Source: an uncultured Granulosicoccus sp. (GTDB lineage Bacteria > Pseudomonadota > Gammaproteobacteria > Granulosicoccales > Granulosicoccaceae). Taken from it: 19,540 nucleotides of DNA. This document shows, piece by piece, positions 8,039 through 15,230 of this stretch. Under the pieces are notes generated by a model. That model worked only from the letters and a program-made list of their open reading frames with translations. It searched no databases and had not been told where the DNA came from. The first letter of the stretch is position 1, and each line of letters starts with the position of its first letter. The translations under genes and the position numbers were made by a program. The stretch covers positions 1-19,540 of the forward strand of contig CALLPU010000037.1 in assembly GCA_938016235.1 (NCBI GenBank), in the 5' to 3' direction.

Positions 8039-9156
8039 GTCAGTGTCTTGTCCAGCTGAGTAGCTTGAGCAATGGGATCGATGGCTTCATCGGGCAATAG
8101 CGCAAGTGATCTGGCATGCACTGCGGCTGCGAGTGAATCGGGCACCAACAACATATCCACGCCATGGTTCTGGCAGGTTTCGATCATCTTTTGAACCAGT
8201 CTGTCGCGCCATTGATCACTGACATCACGGATATAGACAGACACTATTCTTCCGGGATACTCCTGCACAATGTGCGTATAAATCTGGGCGTCATCCTGGC
8301 CACTGTCTCCCGACAGCACAAACCTTAATTCCGGGTAGGTATCCAGAATGGTCCGGATCTGCAGCAATTTGTGGTCTTTGTGTTCACCGGCGATAAACTT
8401 GGTCTCATCGATGCCAAAATCCCTGAGCATCAGAGGGCCGGGCACCATGCCGTTCAACTGTATGAAGTCTGTCAAAAATTCATATAGATTCCAGGGACTG
8501 CTGGACACGTAAAAGAAGGGGTTCCGATGGGCATGCAGGGCCTGATAAAACTCGGCAACTCCCGGGAATGCCACGCGAGTTGCGCTGGACTGCAGCAGCG
8601 TCAGTCGCATCATCCGCAGCAATGACGTGGCTTCGGTAATCAGTATCGTATCGTCGATGTCACTGATGACGCCAAATTCAGCGTCGTTACCCGGCAGTAT
8701 TACTGAAGCGTCGCCATCGAGTTTGAAGTCATTGTATTGTGGCAGTGTGAAGGATGCCTGCAACGTGGATGCGTCTGTGGATTCCGTGCCGCTGAACACC
8801 AGCGTAAAGTAACCTTCTTCGTCGGTAGTTGCGCTTGCGCGAGCACCCTGAATGTCGGCCTCGACAACAACGCCTGCCAGTTCATCCGTATCGAACCGCG
8901 CGTAGCTGGCACGCAGGTTGTTCCACAGATCCGAGGCGCTGGGCGTGAAGGCGTCGCGGTACATCAATACTCTGCCACTCAAGCGTCCTTGCCAGCCTTG
9001 CTCATGGCGTACGCCGAATCCGCAATAAGCAATCACGTGTAGCCGCTGGTCTGGATTCAGACGCTTGCTCGCACGGCGTTGCACATACTCCACGGCATTT
9101 TCTGCGTGAATTCCAGCGCGTCTGAGTAAGGTGGACCAGCGGTTGTGAGAAGCCAT
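8035..9156 (-). CDS. APP1-type phosphatase (DUF2183), HAD-like
   Basis: A 373-residue protein with the DUF2183 catalytic domain named after yeast phosphatidate phosphatase App1. The HAD nucleophile motif DIDDT is at 166-170, motif II is YVSSSPWNLYEF (about 216-227), a lysine-containing segment is near 258-263 (EHKDHK), and GDSGQDD (283-289) is the acidic metal-binding motif, so all catalytic elements are present. An N-terminal beta-rich region (about 36-150) precedes the catalytic part, as in other bacterial members. No signal peptide is seen, so it is probably cytosolic or peripheral. By family it should dephosphorylate phosphatidate or another phosphoester; bacterial substrates are unproven. 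The ATG is at 9156-9154, 20 bp downstream of the uvrA stop, and the gene overlaps the EamA start. Confidence 0.85.
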   Translation of the reverse strand: MASHNRWSTLLRRAGIHAENAVEYVQRRASKRLNPDQRLHVIAYCGFGVRHEQGWQGRLSGRVLMYRDAFTPSASDLWNNLRASYARFDTDELAGVVVEADIQGARASATTDEEGYFTLVFSGTESTDASTLQASFTLPQYNDFKLDGDASVILPGNDAEFGVISDIDDTILITEATSLLRMMRLTLLQSSATRVAFPGVAEFYQALHAHRNPFFYVSSSPWNLYEFLTDFIQLNGMVPGPLMLRDFGIDETKFIAGEHKDHKLLQIRTILDTYPELRFVLSGDSGQDDAQIYTHIVQEYPGRIVSVYIRDVSDQWRDRLVQKMIETCQNHGVDMLLVPDSLAAAVHARSLALLPDEAIDPIAQATQLDKTLT

Positions 9157-9176
9157 GGCAAGTATTGTCAGGGGAG

Positions 9177-11993
9177 TTAATGGAGCAGTCTTTTCAGATA
9201 ACGACCCGTGTGAGATTCGGCACAGTCAACTACGGTTTCTGGCGGGCCACTGACCACGACCGTTCCTCCGCCTTGACCCCCTTCGGGCCCCATGTCGACA
9301 ATCCAGTCGGCTGTTTTTATGACATCCAGATTGTGCTCAATGATGATCACCGTGTTCCCGGCATCGCGCAATCGTTGAATAACTGATAACAGCGCTTTCA
9401 CATCTTCAAAATGCAACCCTGTGGTCGGTTCGTCGAGTATGTATAGCGTGTTGCCGGTATCGCGTTTGGACAACTCTCTGGCCAGCTTGATTCGCTGTGC
9501 CTCACCACCTGAAAGCGTTGTCGCATTCTGCCCGAGCGTGATATACGACAAACCGACGTCCATCATGGTTTGCAGCTTTCTCTGTAACACGGGAACCGCT
9601 GCGAAGAAGTCATTCGCGGTTTCAACCGTCATGGACAACACCTGGTGGATATTCTGCCCCTTGTAGCGAATATCGAGCGTCTCGCGACCGTATCGCATGC
9701 CCTGGCAGATATCGCACGGAACATAAACGTCGGGAAGAAAGTGCATTTCAACCTTGATCAATCCATCACCCTGGCATGCCTCACATCGACCGCCTTTTAC
9801 ATTGAAGCTGAAGCGACCGGCCTTGTATCCCCGGGAGCGTGCTTCGTGTGTGCCGGCGAACAGATCTCTGATGGGAGAAAACAGGCCAGAGTAGGTGGCA
9901 GGGTTGCTGCGCGGTGTTCGACCAATCGGGCTTTGGTCGATGGCGACGATCTTGTCGAAGACCTTTAGTCCGGTGATGGACTTTAACGGTGCTGCGGCAT
10001 GCCTTGCGTTATTGATGACGTTGGCCGCGTGCTTGTAGAGCGTATCGTTTACCAGTGTCGATTTACCAGACCCCGATACGCCCGTGACCACCGTGCAGAT
10101 GCCAACCGGTATCTTGACATCAACAGACTGCAGGTTGTTACCCCGAGCCTGTTTGATGCTGATGAATTGTTTTCCCGGTTTCTTGCGCGCTGGAATCTGG
10201 ATCTTGCGCTTGCCAGACAGATATTGCCCGGTTATGGATGCCTTGTTTTTCATGATTTGCGCAGGCGTTCCAGACGCGACGATAGTACCGCCATGGACAC
10301 CGGCACCCGGACCGATATCGAGCACATGATCGGCGGCGCGAATGGCGTCTTCATCATGCTCTACCACGATCACGGTGTTACCCAGATCGCGCAGGTAGGC
10401 GAGTGTGCCCAGTAGCTTGTCGTTATCACGTTGATGTAGTCCGATAGAGGGTTCGTCCAGAACGTACATGACACCTTGCAACCCCGCGCCGATCTGACTG
10501 GCCAGCCGTATGCGCTGTGCTTCACCCCCGGACAAAGTGTCTGCACCGCGATCCAGTGACAGATAGTCGAGACCCACATTCACCAGAAACGTCAATCGTT
10601 GCAGAATTTCAAGCGTGATCTTGTCGGCGACTTCCTTCTTTTGCCCGGTGAGTGACAGTGTCTCGATGAGCTTTCTTGAATCGCCAATCGACAGGCTGAC
10701 GATAGAGGGCAGGTTGTGCCCGTCAACCAGCACATGGCGCGCCGCCTCATTCAATCGGGCCCCTCTACACTCGGGGCAGAGCTGCGACGACAACAGTTTG
10801 GAAAGCTCTTCGCGAACCGCGTTGGACTCCGTATCTTTGTACCGCCGATTCAGGTTGGGCAGAATGCCCTCAAACGGGCGAACCGATCCGAACGAGGCAC
10901 TGCCTTTCTCGCTCTGATAGGAAAACTCGATCTGTTCGTCACCCGAGCCGTGCAGAATAATGTGCCGGACAGATTCCGGCAGCTCGTCATAAACCGTGTC
11001 TACATCAAACCGGAAGTGCTTTGCCAGCGACTTGAGCATTTGAAAATAGTAGGCATTACGCCTGTCCCAACCGCGGATCGCGCCACCAGCAAGGCTTACT
11101 GACGGATTCACAACGATCAGATCCAGATCAAAAAACTGGCTTAATCCCAGGCCGTCGCAGTGTTGGCAGGCGCCTTGCGGGCTGTTGAACGAGAACGCAC
11201 GCGGTTCCAGCTCGGGCAGTGAATAGCCGCATTGGGTGCAGGCGAATCGTGTCGAGAAGATCGTATCGTCGCTATTGCCATCCAGTGCCGTAACGATGGC
11301 ATTACCTTCTCCCAGTGCCGTGGCTGTCTCGAACGATTCTGCCAGGCGTAGCCGCAGGTCCTCGCGCACTTTGAATCGGTCAACGACAACCTCGATGGTG
11401 TGCTTCTTCTTGGCGGCCAGCGTAATGTCACCTTCAAGTTCCGTGATCACACCATCGATACGCGCTCGCAGATATCCTTGCGCTCGCAGGCGTTCCAGTA
11501 ATGTGGCGTGATCGCCCTTGCGCCCCTGTACCACCGGCGCGAGTAGAGCCAGAGCTGTTCCAGTTTTCATGGCCATGACATGATCCGCCATCTGGCTCAG
11601 CGTCTGGGCTTCAAGCACCTCTCCATGTCGAGGGCAGGTGGGGGTGCCGGCGCGTGCAAACAGCAATCTCAGGTAGTCGTAAACCTCGGTAATGGTGCCG
11701 ACGGTGGAGCGGGGGTTGTGAGATGTGGATTTTTGCTCGATGGAGATGGCCGGTGACAAACCATCAATCAGATCGACATCCGGCTTGTCCATGACCGACA
11801 GAAACTGACGAGCGTAGGCTGATAGAGACTCCACATAGCGTCGCTGGCCTTCCGCGAAGAGGGTGTCGAATGCCAACGAGGATTTACCGCTGCCCGACAG
11901 GCCAGTGATCACGATCAGCGAGTCGCGTGGCAAGTCTGCGTCGACATTTTTCAAATTGTGGGTGCGAGCACCCCTGATTCGGATGGTATCCAT
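9177..11993 (-). CDS. uvrA: UvrABC excinuclease subunit A
   Basis: The 938-residue damage sensor of nucleotide excision repair; it forms a dimer that finds lesions and loads UvrB. E. coli UvrA is 940 residues. The first Walker A is GLSGSGKSSLAFDT (from 31) and the second GVSGSGKSTLVNDT (from about 635). Both ABC signatures LSGGEAQRI and both Walker B strings (VLDEPSIGLH, ILDEPTTGLH) are intact. Zinc modules are visible as CTQCGY with CQHCDGLG, CPECRGARL, and CEACQGDG with CDICQGMRYG. The open frame continues upstream 37 codons, but the ATG at 11993-11991 gives the canonical MDTIRIRGARTHNLK start. It heads a minus-strand gene set (APP1-type, EamA, ParB-like) and is divergent from the MFS gene. 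No clear LexA box lies upstream. Confidence 0.98.
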   Translation of the reverse strand: MDTIRIRGARTHNLKNVDADLPRDSLIVITGLSGSGKSSLAFDTLFAEGQRRYVESLSAYARQFLSVMDKPDVDLIDGLSPAISIEQKSTSHNPRSTVGTITEVYDYLRLLFARAGTPTCPRHGEVLEAQTLSQMADHVMAMKTGTALALLAPVVQGRKGDHATLLERLRAQGYLRARIDGVITELEGDITLAAKKKHTIEVVVDRFKVREDLRLRLAESFETATALGEGNAIVTALDGNSDDTIFSTRFACTQCGYSLPELEPRAFSFNSPQGACQHCDGLGLSQFFDLDLIVVNPSVSLAGGAIRGWDRRNAYYFQMLKSLAKHFRFDVDTVYDELPESVRHIILHGSGDEQIEFSYQSEKGSASFGSVRPFEGILPNLNRRYKDTESNAVREELSKLLSSQLCPECRGARLNEAARHVLVDGHNLPSIVSLSIGDSRKLIETLSLTGQKKEVADKITLEILQRLTFLVNVGLDYLSLDRGADTLSGGEAQRIRLASQIGAGLQGVMYVLDEPSIGLHQRDNDKLLGTLAYLRDLGNTVIVVEHDEDAIRAADHVLDIGPGAGVHGGTIVASGTPAQIMKNKASITGQYLSGKRKIQIPARKKPGKQFISIKQARGNNLQSVDVKIPVGICTVVTGVSGSGKSTLVNDTLYKHAANVINNARHAAAPLKSITGLKVFDKIVAIDQSPIGRTPRSNPATYSGLFSPIRDLFAGTHEARSRGYKAGRFSFNVKGGRCEACQGDGLIKVEMHFLPDVYVPCDICQGMRYGRETLDIRYKGQNIHQVLSMTVETANDFFAAVPVLQRKLQTMMDVGLSYITLGQNATTLSGGEAQRIKLARELSKRDTGNTLYILDEPTTGLHFEDVKALLSVIQRLRDAGNTVIIIEHNLDVIKTADWIVDMGPEGGQGGGTVVVSGPPETVVDCAESHTGRYLKRLLH

Positions 11994-12030
11994 CGCTTGC
12001 GTGTCGGAAACTCTTGAGGCCAGTGCGATG

Positions 12031-12045
12031 CCCGAAGAGCTCGGG
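12031..12045. other. Small hairpin in the uvrA leader
   Basis: CCCGA (12031-12035) pairs with TCGGG (12041-12045) around a 5-base loop, 38 bp upstream of the uvrA ATG. No T-run follows. It would lie in the uvrA 5' leader if transcription starts near the promoter-like site beyond it. Confidence 0.25.
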
Positions 12046-12054
12046 CGGCTGCTA

Positions 12055-12073
12055 CTATACCCCGCTTGTATAG
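12055..12073. promoter_or_regulatory. Inverted repeat in the uvrA / MFS divergent region
   Basis: CTATAC (12055-12060), seven bases, GTATAG (12068-12073): a perfect 6-bp inverted repeat in the 97-bp gap between the divergent uvrA and MFS genes. Read on the minus strand the left arm gives TATAGT, a good -10 hexamer for uvrA; its -35 is poor. The repeat ends 17 bp before the MFS ATG. It could be an operator for both genes. It does not match the CTGT-N8-ACAG LexA consensus. Confidence 0.35.
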
Positions 12074-12090
12074 CGCGTTTCCGCACGGTT

Positions 12091-13464
12091 ATGAATCCCA
12101 ACAACAGTACAGCCTCAACAGCGCTGCTTCCCAGTGAAAAACGCGCTGCGTGGTCGTTGTCACTGATCTACATCGTGCGCATGCTCGGCTTGTTTATCGT
12201 GCTGCCGGTGTTCAGCCTGTTTGGTGATCATTACACCGATAACACGCCATTGCTGATTGGTGTCGCCATTGGTATCTACGGACTGCTGCAGGCGTGCCTG
12301 CAAATCCCGTTTGGCATGCTCAGCGACCGGATCGGCCGAAAGAAAGTCATCACCATCGGCCTTGCTCTGCTGGCCATTGGCAGTGTCGTGGCAGCCACGT
12401 CCGAGAGCATCTACGGCGTCATCTTTGGCCGGGCGCTTCAGGGGGCTGGGGCCATTGCGGCGGCGTTGATGGCGCTCGCAGCAGATCTGACACGAGATGA
12501 GCAACGCACCAAAGTCATGGCCAGCCTGGGTGCCAGCATCGGGTTCGCGTTCATCCTCGCACTGATTCTGGGTCCGCTGCTGATCGGCTGGTTTTCCATC
12601 GATGGTTTGTTCTGGTTAACAGCGGCGTCGGCGGTACTCGGTATCATCCTGCTGCACACCCTGGTACCGAATCCTGCAAGGTGTCAGTACAGCTCAGACA
12701 CCGGTGCCAATGTCGCCACCATGAAGCGATTGCTGGGTAATCGTCAGCTGCTGCGTCTGGACGCCAGTATTTTCATGCTGCACCTGCTGATAACCGCGGT
12801 GTTTTTCGCGGTACCGTTGGCACTGCGTGATGCAGGAGTATCCACCGAGCAGCAGTGGCTGGTTTATCTGCCTGCCGTGGTGTTGTCGGTGGCTGTCATG
12901 ATCCCGCTGATTATCTGGGGGGAGCGCAAGGCCATGAGAGCCGTACTGGTGCTGTGCATTGCCGGCATGGCACTCACGCAGATCCTGTTTGCGGGCCCGG
13001 CGATGCTCGGCATGGAAGTGACTGTCGCGCTGTTGTTTGTTGGCATCACCTGCTTTTTCAGCTTTCTCAATACGCTGGAAGCCTTGTTGCCGTCTCTGGT
13101 ATCACGCCTGGCACCGGCGGCCGCCAAAGGCAGCGCGATGGGCATCTATAGCAGCAGTCAGTTTCTGGGTGCTTTTGTGGGTGGTGCCGGCGCAGGTTGG
13201 CTATATGGCTCGATCGGCGCAACCGGTCTATACATTGTCATGGCGCTTTTATGCCTGGTCTGGGCTGTCTTGCTGCTCGGGTTTCAGCCACCGCGCAAGA
13301 TGGCCACCCATCGCCGTGCGCTGAGCGCAGAAGAGCGTCAGCACAGCAGTGGTTTGCTCGCAGAGCTTGAGGCGATTCCCGGTGTAGAAGAGGTGGTTAT
13401 TGCGCTGGACGAAGGTGTCGCTTATCTGAAAGTGGACAAGGCTCGGTATCAGCAAGTTACCTGA
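12091..13464 (+). CDS. YajR-like MFS transporter with C-terminal YAM domain
   Basis: A 457-residue inner-membrane carrier of the major facilitator superfamily, with about twelve hydrophobic segments. The conserved loop 2-3 motif A appears as GMLSDRIGRKK, and GRALQGAGA is a motif-B-like segment in helix 4. After the last helix the soluble tail LLAELEAIPGVEEVVIALDEGVAYLKVD (described by its ends and the GV...EGVAYLKVD pattern) matches the small ferredoxin-like YAM domain of E. coli YajR, which is 454 residues. Substrate is unknown; proton-coupled drug or metabolite efflux is expected. An MFS gene between uvrA and ssb is a conserved gammaproteobacterial arrangement. The ATG at 12091 is chosen over an upstream extension that would run across uvrA on the other strand. 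Confidence 0.9.
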   Translation: MNPNNSTASTALLPSEKRAAWSLSLIYIVRMLGLFIVLPVFSLFGDHYTDNTPLLIGVAIGIYGLLQACLQIPFGMLSDRIGRKKVITIGLALLAIGSVVAATSESIYGVIFGRALQGAGAIAAALMALAADLTRDEQRTKVMASLGASIGFAFILALILGPLLIGWFSIDGLFWLTAASAVLGIILLHTLVPNPARCQYSSDTGANVATMKRLLGNRQLLRLDASIFMLHLLITAVFFAVPLALRDAGVSTEQQWLVYLPAVVLSVAVMIPLIIWGERKAMRAVLVLCIAGMALTQILFAGPAMLGMEVTVALLFVGITCFFSFLNTLEALLPSLVSRLAPAAAKGSAMGIYSSSQFLGAFVGGAGAGWLYGSIGATGLYIVMALLCLVWAVLLLGFQPPRKMATHRRALSAEERQHSSGLLAELEAIPGVEEVVIALDEGVAYLKVDKARYQQVT

Positions 13465-13485
13465 CACACGCTTGGTTTACCGGCC

Positions 13486-14214
13486 TTGATCGCTGAGCTG
13501 CTCATTCTGGGTGTGTTCTCCACGCTTACCGCCGGGGTAACAGCCGTATTGGGTTTAGGCGGTGGCATGTTACTGCTGGCGTTGATGGCGCAGTTGTTTG
13601 TTCCGGCCATCCTCATTCCGTTGCACGGTATTGCGCAGTTCTTTTCCAACGCCAATCGCGGCATCCTCTACCGCGCCGAGCTGGAGTGGTGGTACCTGAA
13701 GCCATTTGTGTTCGGGTCGATAGTCGGGGCATTCCTGTTCGTGCCGCTGGTGGTGTATGTGGATCCGGTCATTGGCGGCGTGGCAGTGGGCCTGTTCATC
13801 GTTCTGGTTACCTGGTTTCCGACGTGGCTGAGCGCGTCCAGACTCCCGCCATTGCTCAGTGGTGCATTGGTCAGTGGCCTGGGTGTGATGTTTGGTGCGA
13901 CGGGCCCACTGGCCATGTCGGCGTACCCCAAGGCGAATTGGACCAAAGAACAGATCATTGGTAATCACGGTGCGGCAATGGCGTTTCAGCACGGCGTCAA
14001 GGTGATCGCCTTCCTGGTTGCCGGGGTACAATTGCACACGTACCTGCCGCATATCATCGTCCTGTTCGCGGGCGCCTGGCTCGGTACGCTGATAGGTACG
14101 CACCTGGTAAAAAAACTCAACGATGAACGGTTCAAGACTGTCCTGAAATGGGTGCTGACGCTGCTGGCAGTGCGATTGATTCTGGTAAACGGTTATCAGA
14201 TGCTCATCGATTGA
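13486..14214 (+). CDS. TauE/SafE-family sulfite exporter-like permease
   Basis: A 242-residue integral membrane protein with about eight hydrophobic segments arranged as two related halves. The glycine-rich first helix (TAVLGLGGGMLLLALM), the LHGIAQFFSNANR loop and the later GPLAMSAYPKANWTKEQIIGNHGA loop are typical of the TauE/SafE (DUF81) family. Members move small anions such as sulfite, sulfoacetate or organic acids across the inner membrane; which one applies here is unknown. The start is TTG at 13486, 21 bp after the MFS stop and without a strong Shine-Dalgarno; it is favoured because it places the first transmembrane helix right at the N-terminus. DUF2237 follows 19 bp downstream, so the genes are probably one transcript. 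Confidence 0.85.
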   Translation: MIAELLILGVFSTLTAGVTAVLGLGGGMLLLALMAQLFVPAILIPLHGIAQFFSNANRGILYRAELEWWYLKPFVFGSIVGAFLFVPLVVYVDPVIGGVAVGLFIVLVTWFPTWLSASRLPPLLSGALVSGLGVMFGATGPLAMSAYPKANWTKEQIIGNHGAAMAFQHGVKVIAFLVAGVQLHTYLPHIIVLFAGAWLGTLIGTHLVKKLNDERFKTVLKWVLTLLAVRLILVNGYQMLID

Positions 14215-14233
14215 AGTTGAGGGAGAAAACGTC

Positions 14234-14608
14234 ATGAAAGAAACCGCCAGGAATATTCTCGGTGAAGAACTGGTTCCCTGCGGACTGGATCCTGTCACCG
14301 GATTTTATCGAGATGGCTGCTGCGATACGGGGCCGGAAGATGTCGGATCCCATACGGTATGTGTGGCGGTAACGGAGGATTTTCTGACCTTCACTGCGTC
14401 TGTTGGTAACGATCTTTCCACACCGATGCCGAATTTCGGTTTTCCGGGATTGAAGGCCGGAGACAGATGGTGTCTGTGTGCCAGTCGATGGCTGCAAGCC
14501 CATGATGCGGGACATGCGCCACGAGTCTATGTACGCTCCACTCATGAGGCTGCTCTGAGAATCATACCCATGGAAAAGCTGACGGGCATGGCTGCGGATT
14601 TGAATTAG
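14234..14608 (+). CDS. DUF2237 family protein
   Basis: A 124-residue soluble protein, full length for DUF2237. The family's most conserved strings are all visible: DPVTGFYRDGCCDTGPED (about 19-36), HTVCVAVTEDFL, GNDLSTPMPNFGFPGLK, and GDRWCLCASRW. The paired cysteines in GCCDTG and WCLC suggest metal or redox chemistry, but no function is established. The ATG at 14234 has a good GAGGGAG Shine-Dalgarno about 7 bases upstream. It lies between a TauE-like permease and the ATL gene; there is a promoter-like site after it, so ATL may be expressed separately. Confidence 0.88.
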   Translation: MKETARNILGEELVPCGLDPVTGFYRDGCCDTGPEDVGSHTVCVAVTEDFLTFTASVGNDLSTPMPNFGFPGLKAGDRWCLCASRWLQAHDAGHAPRVYVRSTHEAALRIIPMEKLTGMAADLN

Positions 14609-14650
14609 GATCCTTCCGAAGAACCCGTTTTTGATTTGACGTCCGCGAGC

Positions 14651-14680
14651 TTGCATGGCTTGTATACGCAAGATTATATA
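14651..14680 (+). promoter_or_regulatory. Candidate promoter for the ATL gene
   Basis: TTGCAT (14651-14656), an 18-bp spacer, then TATATA (14675-14680) within an AT-rich stretch that stands out from its surroundings. The site lies in the 117-bp gap between DUF2237 and ATL. The first hexamer differs from the -35 consensus at two bases and the second from the -10 consensus at one. Confidence 0.4.
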
Positions 14681-14725
14681 TACGTGACCTGATTCAAAGG
14701 CCGGACTCACCCTCGGAGCAACTGT

Positions 14726-15115
14726 ATGTCCACAGGTTTTGTACTGCCTCCCAACACGCAGGCTTACTACGAACAGGTCTGGGCCTTTGTGCGTCAGATT
14801 CCCGTGGGGAAAGTGGCCACTTACGGTCAAATCAGGCAGGCCCTAACTGCACCTGAAGGGATTAGTGCAGATGACTATCAACTGTCAGCATCACGTTGGG
14901 TGGGCTCGGCGATGGCAGCGTGCCCCGATGATGTGCCGTGGCAGCGGGTCATCAACGCTCAGGGGAAAATCAGCCGCCAGGTTGGGGCTGCCGAGCAGAA
15001 ACAGCGCCTGCTGGACGAAGGTGTGTTGTTTACCAGAGACAAGGTGGATCTGGATCGTTACCAGTGGCAAGGGCCGGGACAGAGCGAGCAGCCGATACAG
15101 GGATTGTTGTTTTAA
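14726..15115 (+). CDS. Alkyltransferase-like (ATL) protein, MGMT fold without acceptor cysteine
   Basis: A 129-residue protein with the DNA-binding domain of O6-methylguanine-DNA methyltransferase. YEQVWAFVRQIPVGKVATYGQIRQ is the fold's first helix-turn region (seen here as FVRQIPVGKVATYGQIRQ), SRWVGSAMAACP corresponds to the arginine-finger helix, and VPWQRVINAQGKIS is the active-site loop. True methyltransferases have PCHR at that loop; here the cysteine is tryptophan and the histidine is glutamine (PWQR). E. coli Atl has PWHR. ATL proteins bind O6-alkylguanine, flip it, and pass it to UvrA for excision repair rather than repairing it themselves. The ATG at 14726 has GGAG at 14715-14718. 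The gene lies in the uvrA-ssb neighbourhood, which fits that role. Confidence 0.9.
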   Translation: MSTGFVLPPNTQAYYEQVWAFVRQIPVGKVATYGQIRQALTAPEGISADDYQLSASRWVGSAMAACPDDVPWQRVINAQGKISRQVGAAEQKQRLLDEGVLFTRDKVDLDRYQWQGPGQSEQPIQGLLF

Positions 15116-15137
15116 ACGAATTACCGCCATGGCGCGC

Positions 15138-15197
15138 GACTCAGCGGCTATTCACACGAGGAGAGAAAACAAGGCACGCGGTGTGGATAAAGTCATT
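15138..15197 (+). repeat. Stranded copy of the ssb leader and first codons (direct repeat, copy A)
   Basis: This 60-bp stretch matches 53 of 60 bases of 18851-18910, with no gaps. It carries the ssb leader, the GAGGAGAG Shine-Dalgarno (15158-15165) and codons 1-9 of ssb, but the ATG is now AAG (15171-15173). The encoded residues are K-ARGVDKVI against M-ARGVNKVI in real SSB. Similarity stops sharply at 15197. Two of the codon differences are silent and one is conservative (N to D). The frame runs on without a stop into the LysR gene 34 bp later. It is best read as the left boundary of an insertion at the ssb start. Confidence 0.88.
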
Positions 15198-15230
15198 GGA
15201 GATTTTCGTTCGCGCGGTAGAATCAGAGCA

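Noticed and set aside
11994..12104. 37-codon extension of UvrA at its N-terminus
   Set aside because: It would overlap the start of the divergent MFS gene, and UvrA proteins begin at the MDxIxIRGARxHNL segment.
13570..14298. Long open frame (242 codons) on the minus strand opposite the TauE/SafE gene
   Set aside because: The protein is rich in H, Q, R and low-complexity polar runs and has no recognisable domain; it mirrors the real plus-strand membrane protein.
14865..15230. N-terminal extension of the LysR frame back into the ATL gene
   Set aside because: It overlaps the ATL coding sequence in another frame, and the extra residues precede the normal LysR N-terminus. Only the short extension to GTG 15183 remains worth considering.
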